Shown: positions 24,867 to 32,628 of the stretch, piece by piece
Layout of the letters: each line of letters starts with the position of its first letter
How positions within the stretch are numbered: the first letter of the stretch is position 1
Virus record (IMG/VR): IMGVR_UViG_3300009167_000007
Coordinates: 1-64,000 of that record
Reading direction: 5' to 3' (one strand)
From: a virus
Length of the DNA stretch: 64,000 nt
Notes under the pieces: generated by a model
What the model was told of the DNA's origin: nothing
The model's database searches: none
What the model saw: only the letters and a program-made list of their open reading frames with translations
Translations under genes and position numbers: made by a program

Positions 24867-25190
24867 TCAATCCAGAACCCAGCGTTCCTTCATTGCCGCC
24901 TCACTGTCGAACACTTCGAGCGTATCCGAACAGGTGTAGCTGATTCCACGATACGGCAGCACGTACCAGTGCTTGCCGTCGTTGCCGAGGAACACGCCCC
25001 ACGCCGTGTCCACGTTCACAATGTCGTTGTCACCGATGTTGACGAAGGGACGCTTGAGCTGAAGCCTCACCGTGTCGTTGTCCCCGAAGTCCAGCTTGTT
25101 CTTAGCGTTCCGCTTCGGGAAAGTACCCTGCCCGAGCAGAGACTTGATGTGCGCCCGGAAGTCCGGGTCGCTGATGGGTGTGGTAGTCAT
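24867..25190 (-). CDS. Small hypothetical protein
   Basis: This gene encodes 107 residues. ATG 25190 is preferred over 25208 because it overlaps the upstream stop by 4 bases, the coupling used throughout this block. The product is beta-rich and acidic (DFGDNDTVRLQLKRPFV, NIGDNDIVNVDTAWGVFLG), with a repeated GDND motif. No family is recognised. Confidence 0.5.
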   Translation of the reverse strand: MTTTPISDPDFRAHIKSLLGQGTFPKRNAKNKLDFGDNDTVRLQLKRPFVNIGDNDIVNVDTAWGVFLGNDGKHWYVLPYRGISYTCSDTLEVFDSEAAMKERWVLD

Positions 25191-25384
25191 GATGTTCGTT
25201 CGTTCCATTTGGTGTCCGCCGCCACCTCCTCGACAGTGACGTCAATCTTCCTGGTGTAATTCCACGGACCTTGGGCACCGCAATCGTCACACACGACGCT
25301 CACCGGGCAGCCTTCCCGATCCGTAGTGCCGATGGCGATCTCAAGCTTTGAGCCGCCGCAGAATGGGCATGGTTTGATGGTCAT
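25187..25384 (-). CDS. Lar-like restriction alleviation zinc-ribbon protein
   Basis: This gene encodes 65 residues from ATG 25384 (the longer frame upstream overlaps another gene). The layout KPCPFCGGSKLEI, then VVCDDCGAQGPW, then KWNERTS matches the Lar family: two CxxC knuckles and a terminal WN. The Rac prophage protein Lar modulates type I restriction of incoming DNA; the family name is often applied to any such zinc ribbon, so the activity is not proven. With the nearby Dam-type methylase it suggests an anti-restriction role. Confidence 0.65.
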   Translation of the reverse strand: MTIKPCPFCGGSKLEIAIGTTDREGCPVSVVCDDCGAQGPWNYTRKIDVTVEEVAADTKWNERTS

Positions 25385-25391
25385 GGTGGTA

Positions 25392-25748
25392 TCAGGGGAA
25401 CGGAAGCCATTGCCCGTTCTCGAAGTGCAGCCAGTCGAACCGGAGTTCGTCCCTGGGAACAAGGAGACCTCCGATCAACAGCTCCTTTGTCGTCGCTCCG
25501 ATGACCATGAATACGTCCAGTCTATTCTTCCGCTTGACCAGATGCCGGATGAAGTAGGTGTCAACCTCCTCCTCCGGCTTGATGCGGAAGTCGCCCGGCT
25601 CTCCAAGCAGCCCGATGTTGAAGTCGGGGGTCACGTCCCTGAATTCGTATGGACCTCCTGCACTTGGGTGGTGTTTGTACTGAATCTGTTTTCCATCCAG
25701 TATGGCCGAAAGAATCGGCTTCCACTGCTCGATGTCTTTGAGTTGCAT
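25392..25748 (-). CDS. Small hypothetical phage protein
   Basis: This gene encodes 118 residues from ATG 25748 (MQLKDIEQWKPILSAILDG); the longer frame is Arg/Ser-rich shadow. The pattern IQYKH...GPYEFRDVTPDFNIGL, with later strands DVFMVIGATTKELLIGGL, is a small beta-rich phage protein type seen in replication and early regions. The function is unknown. Confidence 0.55.
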   Translation of the reverse strand: MQLKDIEQWKPILSAILDGKQIQYKHHPSAGGPYEFRDVTPDFNIGLLGEPGDFRIKPEEEVDTYFIRHLVKRKNRLDVFMVIGATTKELLIGGLLVPRDELRFDWLHFENGQWLPFP

Positions 25749-25749
25749 A

Positions 25750-26088
25750 TCAGTCTTCTTCGATGGGTTCATCCGCCGTGTAGTTGCTGTCACTGAGAAC
25801 CTCGGGGCGGAACTTGCCGAGGCGCTCCGGCTTGCACTGAGAGCACATGCGGCCAAGCTCGATGCCGCGTGCGTCGTATTCCCATTCCGATTCCAGCCCG
25901 CTGCCACAAGGGCATGGGTGCAAAGCAATGGTCGTTTCGTGGGTGCATTCGACCACCTCCGCCTCGATGTTTCCGGTGAGCAAACCGTTGTCCAGCAGAT
26001 GCTCCGCCGCACGGTGCAGTTGCTGGCACAGTTCCTCCGCGTGCTGCGTGCTGCTGTACTCGACGAACAGCTTCAGTGTAATGGTCAT
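25750..26088 (-). CDS. Small zinc-binding phage protein
   Basis: This gene encodes 112 residues from ATG 26088 (MTITLKLFVEYSS). The centre has HPCPCGSGLE and GRMCSQCKPERLGKFRPEVLSDSNYTADEP read in parts, a zinc-ribbon pattern whose KFRPxxxxDxNYxxDEPI tail I recognise from other phage small proteins of unknown function. It is spaced one base from the next gene. Confidence 0.55.
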   Translation of the reverse strand: MTITLKLFVEYSSTQHAEELCQQLHRAAEHLLDNGLLTGNIEAEVVECTHETTIALHPCPCGSGLESEWEYDARGIELGRMCSQCKPERLGKFRPEVLSDSNYTADEPIEED

Positions 26089-26348
26089 GGTGTGATTCCT
26101 TTCACTTTGGCTAGGGTGGAGCGAGCGGCATTTACATCGAAGCCCTCGCATTCTTCGCTGAACCATTCATCCGGCGCGTTATCAATCCGTTGAATGATAG
26201 TCTGCAATGCCTCCGCAAGTTCGTCCCGCTGTTCGCGCAGCACCCGTAGTTGATCCTGCAAGCCAGCGACTTCAGCTTCGTGCAGGGTGGGATACTCCCG
26301 CCCGTTGTAGATGTAGGCGTCGTGCGCCCCGTCGTAGGTGATGATCAT
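26085..26348 (-). CDS. Small hypothetical protein with coiled coil
   Basis: This gene encodes 87 residues from ATG 26348 (MIITYDGAHDAYIYNGREYP). A short N-terminal beta part is followed by a coiled coil (LQDQLRVLREQRDELAEALQ). It overlaps both neighbours by 4 bases (ATGA coupling). Confidence 0.55.
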   Translation of the reverse strand: MIITYDGAHDAYIYNGREYPTLHEAEVAGLQDQLRVLREQRDELAEALQTIIQRIDNAPDEWFSEECEGFDVNAARSTLAKVKGITP

Positions 26349-26584
26349 GGTTTCTCCCCCATCAGTTTCCACGCCAGCCCCGCCGCCCGATCCTGTCGGG
26401 TAGCCAGCAGGTCCGCATCGTGGGCGAGTTCGGCACGTTGAGCCTTCGTGGGTTTGCCTCTGCCAGAGAGAACGTCGGAGCAGCACAGCAGGGCAAATCC
26501 CCCTTCGTGCAGCGCCCGATACATTCTCCGCAGTTCGGAGCGTTTGATTCGGATGGTTTCTGTCTTCTTCGCGGGTTTGGTCAT
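26345..26584 (-). CDS. Small hypothetical basic protein
   Basis: This gene encodes 79 residues from ATG 26584 (MTKPAKKTETIRIKRSEL). It is helical and Lys/Arg-rich, with a Cys pair in LLCCSDVLSGRG. ATGA coupling joins it to the genes on both sides. No family is recognised. Confidence 0.5.
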   Translation of the reverse strand: MTKPAKKTETIRIKRSELRRMYRALHEGGFALLCCSDVLSGRGKPTKAQRAELAHDADLLATRQDRAAGLAWKLMGEKP

Positions 26585-26829
26585 GCCTCCTCCTTCTCCC
26601 ACTTTTCGTGGGCTTCCATCGCCTTAAACGTGGGACCCAGCGACTCCCCGATGAGGTAGCTCAGATGTCCGACGATGCACTTGACCGCCGGATGATCGCG
26701 GACTTCGCCGGGACTCAGTTCGGTGATGGCTTCGCCCAGGCACCGGATGAGGGCATAGCTGTTGCTCATGCCATTGTTGCATCCCTCCGCCAGCGCAGCG
26801 AGCTTCGGGCATTCAGTCTTGGTTTTCAT
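26581..26829 (-). CDS. Small hypothetical protein
   Basis: This gene encodes 82 residues from ATG 26829 (MKTKTECPKLAALAEGC). It is helical, with GHLSYLIGESLGPTFKAM. ATGA coupling joins it to both neighbours. No family is recognised. Confidence 0.5.
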   Translation of the reverse strand: MKTKTECPKLAALAEGCNNGMSNSYALIRCLGEAITELSPGEVRDHPAVKCIVGHLSYLIGESLGPTFKAMEAHEKWEKEEA

Positions 26830-27041
26830 GGATTGCTCAGTCTTTCCGTCTTGGTTTGCTTTGCCCACTCCCGGATATTGGAAATGGTCATAGGTGTGGT
26901 GTGCTCCGCCAGAATATCCCAGGCGTGCATGGCACCCATGACGAAGCAGTTCCGCTCCGCTTGGGTCCACAGGGTTTCCGGTTCGTTGTCGTGGAAGCGG
27001 ACGATGAGTCTCGCCAGCTTCGTCATGGATCGTTTGGTCAT
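26826..27041 (-). CDS. Small hypothetical protein
   Basis: This gene encodes 71 residues from ATG 27041 (MTKRSMTKLARLIVRFHDN). An amphipathic helical start is followed by TQAERNCFVMGAMHAWDIL. It is coupled to its neighbours by 4-base overlaps. No family is recognised. Confidence 0.5.
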   Translation of the reverse strand: MTKRSMTKLARLIVRFHDNEPETLWTQAERNCFVMGAMHAWDILAEHTTPMTISNIREWAKQTKTERLSNP

Positions 27042-27535
27042 GGTGTTCCTTCCTTTCGTTTCTCCAGCAGCCGGGCAATCTCGCCGCACCGCTTGAGCGC
27101 CTCCCGCTTGGTAGCATAGAGTTCCTCATTCCAGGCCACCGTGTTTGCCTGCCACTGGACTTTCCAGCGCATTCGTCTCGGCGGTTCATCTCCGCATCCC
27201 TCGGTCCATTCCACGCACGGGATTAGACGGAACCGCTTCTCGTTCCACGGCGTCAGCTTCCACTGCTCGCAAGTGTGGGGCACGAATACTGGGCCGTCCT
27301 CGCCGCTGGTTAAGAATCCCGTGATGATTGCACCTTTGTGTCTGGTCCGCGCCGGCACCGAGAAGAACGTGTCCGCGTATCCGGTGGCGTAGGCCGTGTG
27401 CTTGAAGTTCGTGCCCTTGATCGGGCAGTTCTCCACCTTGGCGTAAGGCCCGAGGCAATCCATCGGACCGCCCGGTGCCCATCCGACCGCTCCGTTCGTG
27501 AAGTCGCGCCTGACTCTGGCAATGAATCTCTGCAT
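27038..27535 (-). CDS. Hypothetical protein
   Basis: This gene encodes 165 residues from ATG 27535 (MQRFIARVRRDFTNGAVGW). The N-terminal half has several Gly/Pro turns and GTNFKHTAYATGYADTFFSV. The C-terminal part, beginning RRMRWKVQWQANTVAWNEE, ends in a basic helix. No catalytic motif is evident. Confidence 0.5.
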   Translation of the reverse strand: MQRFIARVRRDFTNGAVGWAPGGPMDCLGPYAKVENCPIKGTNFKHTAYATGYADTFFSVPARTRHKGAIITGFLTSGEDGPVFVPHTCEQWKLTPWNEKRFRLIPCVEWTEGCGDEPPRRMRWKVQWQANTVAWNEELYATKREALKRCGEIARLLEKRKEGTP

Positions 27536-27545
27536 GTGGTTCTCC

Positions 27546-27896
27546 TTACAGTGTGGTGAACGGAAAAGCCACCGGCACATACCGGCGACCGTCAATCTCG
27601 ATGGTGGTCAGCTCCCCTGGACAGCACGCGCAGAGTTCAGCGACCAGCCTGACATCCTCCCGAAGTTCGGGATTGGTGGCGATACCCTGTTCATCCACCT
27701 CGATGAACTTCAGGTGCATGAGGATACGGGTCTTGCCCTTGTAGTGCAGCTCCATCTTCTGGTAGAGTTGTGTTTCCATGTCCTCCCCGTTGAAGTCCCC
27801 ATCTTCTTGAAGGGGACCGACGTCAATCATTTCGATGACGGTTTCGTGATGGTCAATCATAGGTAATAGTGATTCGGTGAGGATGGCGGTGATCAT
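27546..27896 (-). CDS. Small hypothetical protein
   Basis: This gene encodes 116 residues from ATG 27896, which overlaps the upstream stop by 4 bases. It is acidic, with a central METQLYQKMELHYKGKTRIL and a late ELCACCPGELTTIEIDG containing three cysteines. No family is recognised. Confidence 0.5.
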   Translation of the reverse strand: MITAILTESLLPMIDHHETVIEMIDVGPLQEDGDFNGEDMETQLYQKMELHYKGKTRILMHLKFIEVDEQGIATNPELREDVRLVAELCACCPGELTTIEIDGRRYVPVAFPFTTL

Positions 27897-28171
27897 TCGC
27901 CGGCATCCCATTGCGCGTCCCGGACTTCCTGGATGGCGTCGAGCAGTTCATTGTGGCGATTCTCCGCCTCACTGGCCTTGTCCATCGCGTTCAGTTCGGC
28001 ATTCAACTCCGCCTGTTGCTGGCGGTGGTTCTCCATGTACCGGAGATGTTGTTCGTGACGGTATTCCCGAAAGGCGATGCCGTCTGAACGATCTTTCCAC
28101 CACGTGCCGATTCCGATGGCGGCACCGACGGCCACGATGGCGAGGAATATCTTGGCTGCTTTCTTGTTCAT
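27893..28171 (-). CDS. Small membrane protein with coiled coil
   Basis: This gene encodes 92 residues: MNKKAAKIFLAIVAVGAAIG is a signal anchor or membrane segment, followed by a charged coiled coil (RQQQAELNAELNAMDKASEA, ELLDAIQEVRDAQW). This plan fits an inner-membrane spanin-like or other periplasmic protein. No lipoprotein partner is adjacent, so a lysis role is only a possibility. Confidence 0.5.
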   Translation of the reverse strand: MNKKAAKIFLAIVAVGAAIGIGTWWKDRSDGIAFREYRHEQHLRYMENHRQQQAELNAELNAMDKASEAENRHNELLDAIQEVRDAQWDAGE

Positions 28172-28194
28172 GTGTTTCTTGTTTCGTTAGGGGT

Positions 28195-28410
28195 TTAGTA
28201 AAGGATGGCCGTTTCCAGTTCGGCGCGCTTGTCATTCCACGCCTCCGCCTCGTCCGGCTTGCGCTCCAGCGAAGCGAGGCTGGCCCGCGTGTCGTACCAG
28301 TCGAGCGATGCGAAGATGACTTCGTCCCGGCGCTTGTTGCCGATCCACTGTGACGGCACGCCGTGACGGATGGCGATCCTGCGGATGAGGGAGACGGGCT
28401 TTGGCTTCAT
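28195..28410 (-). CDS. Small hypothetical protein
   Basis: This gene encodes 71 residues from ATG 28410 (MKPKPVSLIRRIAIRHGVPS). It has the small helical part DEVIFASLDWYDTRASLASL and an acidic C-terminal half. No family is recognised. Confidence 0.5.
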   Translation of the reverse strand: MKPKPVSLIRRIAIRHGVPSQWIGNKRRDEVIFASLDWYDTRASLASLERKPDEAEAWNDKRAELETAILY

Positions 28411-28418
28411 GGTTCGGT

Positions 28419-28763
28419 TCAGTTGCAGACGAGTCCCCGGCACCCGATGGGCTGACCCTGTTCGTTGCGGATCAGTTCACCCGGAGAGAACAGGTCCCGC
28501 CGCCACGCCAGCGCCTGCCGCACCAGTGTCGAGACGATCCAGCCCACGCCGTCCTGTGGTGCGGGCAAGCCGACAATCTCGCCCGGCTCCATGACATAGA
28601 CCGGGATGCCGTTGACCGTGAGTTCGAGGTGATTCTCCGTCCCGATGCGGGCGACGGTGCCGTCCGGGTTGAGGATGGCGAGCGGACCTTGCGATACGTC
28701 ATCGCCATAGACGGAGACTTGGTGCGAGGTGAGATTGATGAGCTTGAGTGTCTTCTTTTCCAT
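28419..28763 (-). CDS. Small hypothetical beta-rich protein
   Basis: This gene encodes 114 residues from ATG 28763 (MEKKTLKLINLTSHQVSVYG). The pattern, with ILNPDGTVARI, IPVYVMEPGEIVGLPAP and WIVSTLVRQAL, resembles small phage and actinobacterial-type proteins of unknown function in which a late strand reads YIVSxLVxxA. It is an isolated beta-rich fold with no catalytic motif. Confidence 0.5.
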   Translation of the reverse strand: MEKKTLKLINLTSHQVSVYGDDVSQGPLAILNPDGTVARIGTENHLELTVNGIPVYVMEPGEIVGLPAPQDGVGWIVSTLVRQALAWRRDLFSPGELIRNEQGQPIGCRGLVCN

Positions 28764-28803
28764 GTTTTTCCTTGGGTTGTTGTTGTCTCTGAACCGAAGG
28801 CAA

Positions 28804-28825
28804 CCCCGGAGGATGAACCCCGGGG
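28804..28825. repeat. GC-rich hairpin after the AAA+ partner gene
   Basis: Arms CCCCGG (28804-28809) and CCGGGG (28820-28825) lie in the 74-base gap between two minus-strand genes. There is no T-run on either strand. It may attenuate or process the transcript. Confidence 0.5.
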
Positions 28826-28837
28826 CTGGTGTTCGTG

Positions 28838-29659
28838 TCAGACGACGGCGGATTCGAGTTCCGCGATGATCGCCTTCGCCTTGGCGGCTGCGCCTTCGAG
28901 CGTGCGCCATTCGGGCGTGCTCCACGAAGCGCACGGCACCACGTACGCTCCCGGCTCGGGTGTCGGGTCTTCAGGGTAACCGTAGGATTTCCCGCCCCGA
29001 CGTTCCCATTCCGCGTCTGTTCCGAGTTCGTGCGTCCGGAAGCAAAGCCGCCGGAGCATGCTCGGATGGCACAGGGCGAAGGCGATCCGGTCCAGATCCA
29101 GGCTGTCCTCCGCCCGCTTGACCATGATGCGGTTGGTGTAGGTGTTCCCCTTGCCGCTGGGCGAGGCGTTCACCGTGTGGTCCGCCTCGATTTCGCAGCG
29201 AACGCCCGATGCTTCGAGTCCGTCCACCACGGCCACGATGGCCGCACCCTTGCGGAAGATGGTCTCGGCGCTCACGCCGCAACTGGCCGAGATGCTCACG
29301 ATCAGCTTGACGACGGGGTGCGCCTTGGGCATGAGCGGATACTCGATCCAGTGCTCCGGGTCGCCGTCCAGAAACAGACCGACTTCGACATCATCTCCGC
29401 TGTCCGACAGCCGGGAATTCATTTCATCCCCGACGTTCAGGACTGCTTTGATGGCGGTGAACTGCGCTCTGATCTGCTCCAGCCCTTCCGGCCAGCCCTT
29501 CCGGGCAAGGTCAAGCGCCTCGGCGTAGGTGGCGGTCTGGCTGAAGCCGTCGCGGTCCGGCCATTCAGACTGGCGCGATTGCGGGCTGACCGTGGCCGGC
29601 TGTCCGACGTGCGCCAGCCACGCGTCCCACGTGTACCGTTCCAGGTGTTCGGTCTTCAT
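28838..29659 (-). CDS. Partner protein of the AAA+ ATPase, DUF7192-like
   Basis: This gene encodes 273 residues. The start LERYTWDAWLAHVGQP and the motif ALDLARKGWPEGLEQ, then VEVGLFLDGDPEHWIEYP, resemble phage proteins found beside MoxR/CobS-like ATPases (DUF7192-like by memory; not searched). The central region VVKLIVSISASCGVSAETI could be a VWA-like Rossmann fold without a complete MIDAS. It overlaps the ATPase gene by 4 bases, so the two proteins are made together. The function is unknown. Confidence 0.55.
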   Translation of the reverse strand: MKTEHLERYTWDAWLAHVGQPATVSPQSRQSEWPDRDGFSQTATYAEALDLARKGWPEGLEQIRAQFTAIKAVLNVGDEMNSRLSDSGDDVEVGLFLDGDPEHWIEYPLMPKAHPVVKLIVSISASCGVSAETIFRKGAAIVAVVDGLEASGVRCEIEADHTVNASPSGKGNTYTNRIMVKRAEDSLDLDRIAFALCHPSMLRRLCFRTHELGTDAEWERRGGKSYGYPEDPTPEPGAYVVPCASWSTPEWRTLEGAAAKAKAIIAELESAVV

Positions 29660-30639
29660 GATTCATGATGATTGAGAACCCAGGTTTCGATCTTCGTGCG
29701 GGTGGCGGAATCCATGCCCCTCCAGAGAATGCCCGCTTCGACGTGCGTCCGGCCCACGCCTGCCGCAAAGAGCTTGTTACCCTCGATCACGGCCCGGGGC
29801 GAGACGATGACTTCCAAGCCCAAGGCTTCGACGGCCCGGCTGACACCGTAAACCCGGCGGAACCAGTCGGCGGCAGAGAGAAGTCCACCTTCGGCGAGGT
29901 TCAGTTCGGGACTCGGGAAGTCCGGGACTCCCGACAGGCTGGCGGTGAGACCCCAGTCGTATCCCCATTCCACCACGAACAGGCGGTCAAGGGACGCGGC
30001 GTCCAGTTGATTCCGTCCCACGTACTTGCGATCCCGTCCCCGACCGTAGGTATTCATCCCGAAGACGGCCCGGAATCCACCGTGCTTGGAGAGCATCCCG
30101 TCCACCGTGTTGAAGTGTCCGTTGGCGAGCACCATGTTGATGCCCGTCACGATGCCCGGGTGGCCGGCATCCAGTTCATCCCCCAGGAAGACCTTGCCGT
30201 CCCGGGCGGACCGGACCAGACCCGTGTCGTGATACTTGCCGCTGGCGTCCCGCATGCCGAACAAATCCGACTTGGACGTCGTTGGCCCGAAGGACACGGC
30301 TTCAAACCCCATGCCCAGGACTTCTGCCGCCATGGCAGCCGCCGTGGTCTTCCCGGAACCCGCCGGGCCGACCAGCGCCACGTTGACGCCCGCCTTCATG
30401 GCGGCCACCAGCAAGGGCAGCAGGTAGTGACCACGCTTCCCGTCCGGCAGGGTAACGGCTGCCGCCGTGGTCTTTGGCGCTTCGCTCCGCGCCTTGTGGA
30501 TCGCCTCCATTTTGAGGCGTTCCTGTTCCGCCATCTCCCGCGCCTTTTCCTCCCGCTTCCGGGTGGCGGCTTCGAGCAAATGCTCAACGATTTCATCCGT
30601 GCTATATCCCGCACGGCTGAGACTTTCGATCTTGGTCAT
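29656..30639 (-). CDS. AAA+ ATPase, CobS/MoxR-like (second module)
   Basis: This gene encodes 327 residues. Walker A GPAGSGKTTAA lies at about residue 91, FGPTTSKSDLFGMRD follows (pore-side region of this clade), Walker B is KVFLGDELD near 152, sensor 1 is VFGMNTYG, and LDAASLDRLFVVEW carries the arginine finger. A coiled coil (residues ~15-50) precedes the domain. This clade is known from phages as CobS-like, but no cobalamin genes are present. It is a second, separate ATPase/partner pair in this genome, distinct from the one at 18.4-22.6 kb. Confidence 0.85.
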   Translation of the reverse strand: MTKIESLSRAGYSTDEIVEHLLEAATRKREEKAREMAEQERLKMEAIHKARSEAPKTTAAAVTLPDGKRGHYLLPLLVAAMKAGVNVALVGPAGSGKTTAAAMAAEVLGMGFEAVSFGPTTSKSDLFGMRDASGKYHDTGLVRSARDGKVFLGDELDAGHPGIVTGINMVLANGHFNTVDGMLSKHGGFRAVFGMNTYGRGRDRKYVGRNQLDAASLDRLFVVEWGYDWGLTASLSGVPDFPSPELNLAEGGLLSAADWFRRVYGVSRAVEALGLEVIVSPRAVIEGNKLFAAGVGRTHVEAGILWRGMDSATRTKIETWVLNHHES

Positions 30640-30667
30640 GATTTCCTTTCGCGTTTTAGTTCACCGC

Positions 30668-30820
30668 TTACAGTTCGTCCGCGATGAAGATGGTGCCGTT
30701 GCGGGCAGCGCGAATCAGGTGAGCTTCCCGGCAGTTCTCCGGCAGATTCCGGACGGTGGCAGCCAAGATCAGCCGATTGATTTGTTCCGGGGTGAGCCGG
30801 CGCTTTTTGGCATGTTTCAT
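30668..30820 (-). CDS. Small basic protein
   Basis: This gene encodes 50 residues from ATG 30820 (MKHAKKRRLTPEQINRLILA), with a helical basic start and an ARNGTIFIADEL tail. The longer frame upstream is unlikely. It is too small to assign. Confidence 0.4.
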   Translation of the reverse strand: MKHAKKRRLTPEQINRLILAATVRNLPENCREAHLIRAARNGTIFIADEL

Positions 30821-30917
30821 TGGTTCCTTGTGATTGAACGGTTCCCCCATCCCTCTTTGGCTCTGGGCTTGGGACCAGCACCGGACGCACAATTTGCCCG
30901 GCGGCGAGGTTAGGAAC

Positions 30918-30947
30918 GCACGGCGGCCCCTTGGCGGACCACCGTGC
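30918..30947. repeat. GC-rich hairpin in intergenic gap
   Basis: Arms GCACGG (30918-30923) and CCGTGC (30942-30947) lie in the 157-base gap between two minus-strand genes. Pairing continues inward with one mismatch. There is no T-run. The rest of the gap shows nothing recognisable. Confidence 0.45.
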
Positions 30948-30977
30948 GCGGTTCTGGCGGAGTGTGGCTAAGGTGGG

Positions 30978-31256
30978 TCACTCCCCCACGATGGCCTTGA
31001 TCTCTGCCTCGGTCTTGCCCATGGCGCGGAGCCGGGCGATGATCCCGCTGTAGTCGGGCTTGCTGGCCGGCTTGTGATGCTTCCCGACAAACGCCTTGAC
31101 GGCTTCCGCGTTGGCGAGGAAGGCCCGGCACTTGCGGACGCCGAACTGGATGCCCGGCTTGGCCGAGTCATCGGGATCGGGCAGCGTGATGACCGGCTTG
31201 CCCTTGAACGAGGCTTCCGCCGGGGCGGACACTGCGGGAATGCTGCTGGTGTACAT
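30978..31256 (-). CDS. Small protein with shared C-terminal IIARL motif
   Basis: This gene encodes 92 residues. The final segment SGIIARLRAMGKTEAEIKAI nearly repeats the end of the protein encoded at 31771-32211 (SGIIARLKAKGHSDAEIAEI). The middle has FRCxxF-like VRKCRAFLANAEAVKAFVG. The shared tail suggests a common helical docking module. No family is recognised. Confidence 0.5.
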   Translation of the reverse strand: MYTSSIPAVSAPAEASFKGKPVITLPDPDDSAKPGIQFGVRKCRAFLANAEAVKAFVGKHHKPASKPDYSGIIARLRAMGKTEAEIKAIVGE

Positions 31257-31347
31257 GATGCTTTGCTTTCGACTTCTGCTTGTTGCGGTTTACGGGAGGA
31301 CCATCCTCCGTTCTGACACTCTGAGATCAGGGGATCAGAAGGGAAGA

Positions 31348-31365
31348 CCCGGAGCAAGGTCCGGG
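31348..31365. repeat. Short perfect hairpin
   Basis: CCCGGA (31348-31353) and TCCGGG (31360-31365) have a six-base loop. They lie in the 122-base gap ahead of the 92-residue gene on the minus strand. The gap has no other recognised element. Confidence 0.45.
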
Positions 31366-31378
31366 AATCTCCGGGAGA

Positions 31379-31774
31379 TCAGCGAAGGGCAAGGGGCAAA
31401 TCCCACGAAGGACGGACTTCGCGCCGGCGTTCCTGATATTCCGGCGCGTTGCTGATCGTCACGGCCCGGCCCGCCCACCGTTCGGAGTCCAGCACGATCC
31501 GGCCCGCGGTCTGTTCCAGCTCGCCCAGAGTGAGCTTTCCAAGGCCAAGCTCCGGGATTTCGATCAAGGCTTCCCGTTCTTCCGCTTCGCCTTGGACGGT
31601 GAAGGGAACGATGAACTGGTGGACCGTAATGGTATGAAGGGAAAACTTCACGATGAACCTTTCAGTTTTGCCGGGAGAACCGTCCCGGCGCGGAACGACG
31701 ACGTGAGATTCCCGGGCTTGCGACCGGGATGCCGCATTAGACGGGGCCGATCCCCGTTCGCTCTGCGCTTTCAA
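31379..31774 (-). CDS. Hypothetical protein
   Basis: This gene encodes 131 residues from ATG 31774, overlapping the upstream stop by 4 bases. The N-terminal ~35 residues are Ser/Arg-rich. The middle is beta-rich (FIVKFSLHTITVHQFIVPFTV) with an acidic EAEEREALIEIPELGLGKL. No family is recognised. Confidence 0.5.
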   Translation of the reverse strand: MKAQSERGSAPSNAASRSQARESHVVVPRRDGSPGKTERFIVKFSLHTITVHQFIVPFTVQGEAEEREALIEIPELGLGKLTLGELEQTAGRIVLDSERWAGRAVTISNAPEYQERRREVRPSWDLPLALR

Positions 31775-32211
31775 GCTCCGAGAATCTCGGCAATCTCGGC
31801 ATCGGAGTGACCCTTGGCCTTGAGCCTCGCGATGATGCCCGACACGTCCGGCGCGGGAGCCGCGACCTTGATTTCGTCGGGGCGGACATAGGTGACATTC
31901 AACTTCTCACCCTTGCACAAGGGCTTTAACTCCGCCGGGACGAACCCCGCCGACCGTGCCGCCGACAGAATCCCGTCGTGCCGCACCCATGCCGCCTTGG
32001 CCAGATCGCCCCGGAAGGCCGCTTGGCGGAACCGCTTCAACGCCTTGCCCTTCAATCCATCGGCCCGGCCCGCTTCATTCAATTCCGCGTACGTTTTGCC
32101 AGCGAACGCCAGCACCGGGACGAACCCTTTGCCGCGCTTCACCGTTGTCATGCCCGTACCTTCGGGAAGGGCGATACTCTTGGAACCGAGAACGATCATG
32201 CCTGTATTCAT
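31771..32211 (-). CDS. Hypothetical protein with shared C-terminal IIARL motif
   Basis: This gene encodes 146 residues. The N-terminal half is basic (GLKGKALKRFRQAAFRGDL), the central part has GFVPAELKPLCKGEKLNVTY, and the C-terminus repeats the SGIIARL...AEI...G tail of the 30978-31256 product. It is the first gene after the 1.1 kb noncoding region and is probably transcribed from a promoter within it. Confidence 0.5.
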   Translation of the reverse strand: MNTGMIVLGSKSIALPEGTGMTTVKRGKGFVPVLAFAGKTYAELNEAGRADGLKGKALKRFRQAAFRGDLAKAAWVRHDGILSAARSAGFVPAELKPLCKGEKLNVTYVRPDEIKVAAPAPDVSGIIARLKAKGHSDAEIAEILGA

Positions 32212-32591
32212 TATGTTTTCCTTGTGCTGTGGTGACCCTTGGCCAGAGCGTCATTGCTCTGTTTTCGTCTCACACTGCGCGGAAGTGTTCACCTTGGTGA
32301 GACTGGCAACGGGGCGAATGCCGTAAGCAAACACCCCTTTGCCGAAATAGCTCCCGCAGTACCCTAAGCAAAGCGGGAATAACGGAAGGCTTTCCCTTTG
32401 TTCAAGCTCTCACTGACAAGCAAGAGGGAACGGGAAAGCGCGTGCTCCTTTTGGCTGGAGCATGCAACCCTGTTTGACTTCAGACTTGACGGGATTCCCC
32501 CGTTGTCCTGCCACGTACTTCAGCACAAACAGCAAACCAAGGCGTACGTTGAACCTTTATCCTTTCGGGCGTCCGCCCCGTCACGTAGGTC

Positions 32592-32628
32592 GATCAAGGC
32601 GCTTTTTGCAGCATGCCACACCTTGATC
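32592..32628. repeat. 8-base inverted repeat
   Basis: GATCAAGG (32592-32599) and CCTTGATC (32621-32628) are perfect arms with a 21-base spacer. It is noncoding. Confidence 0.5.
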
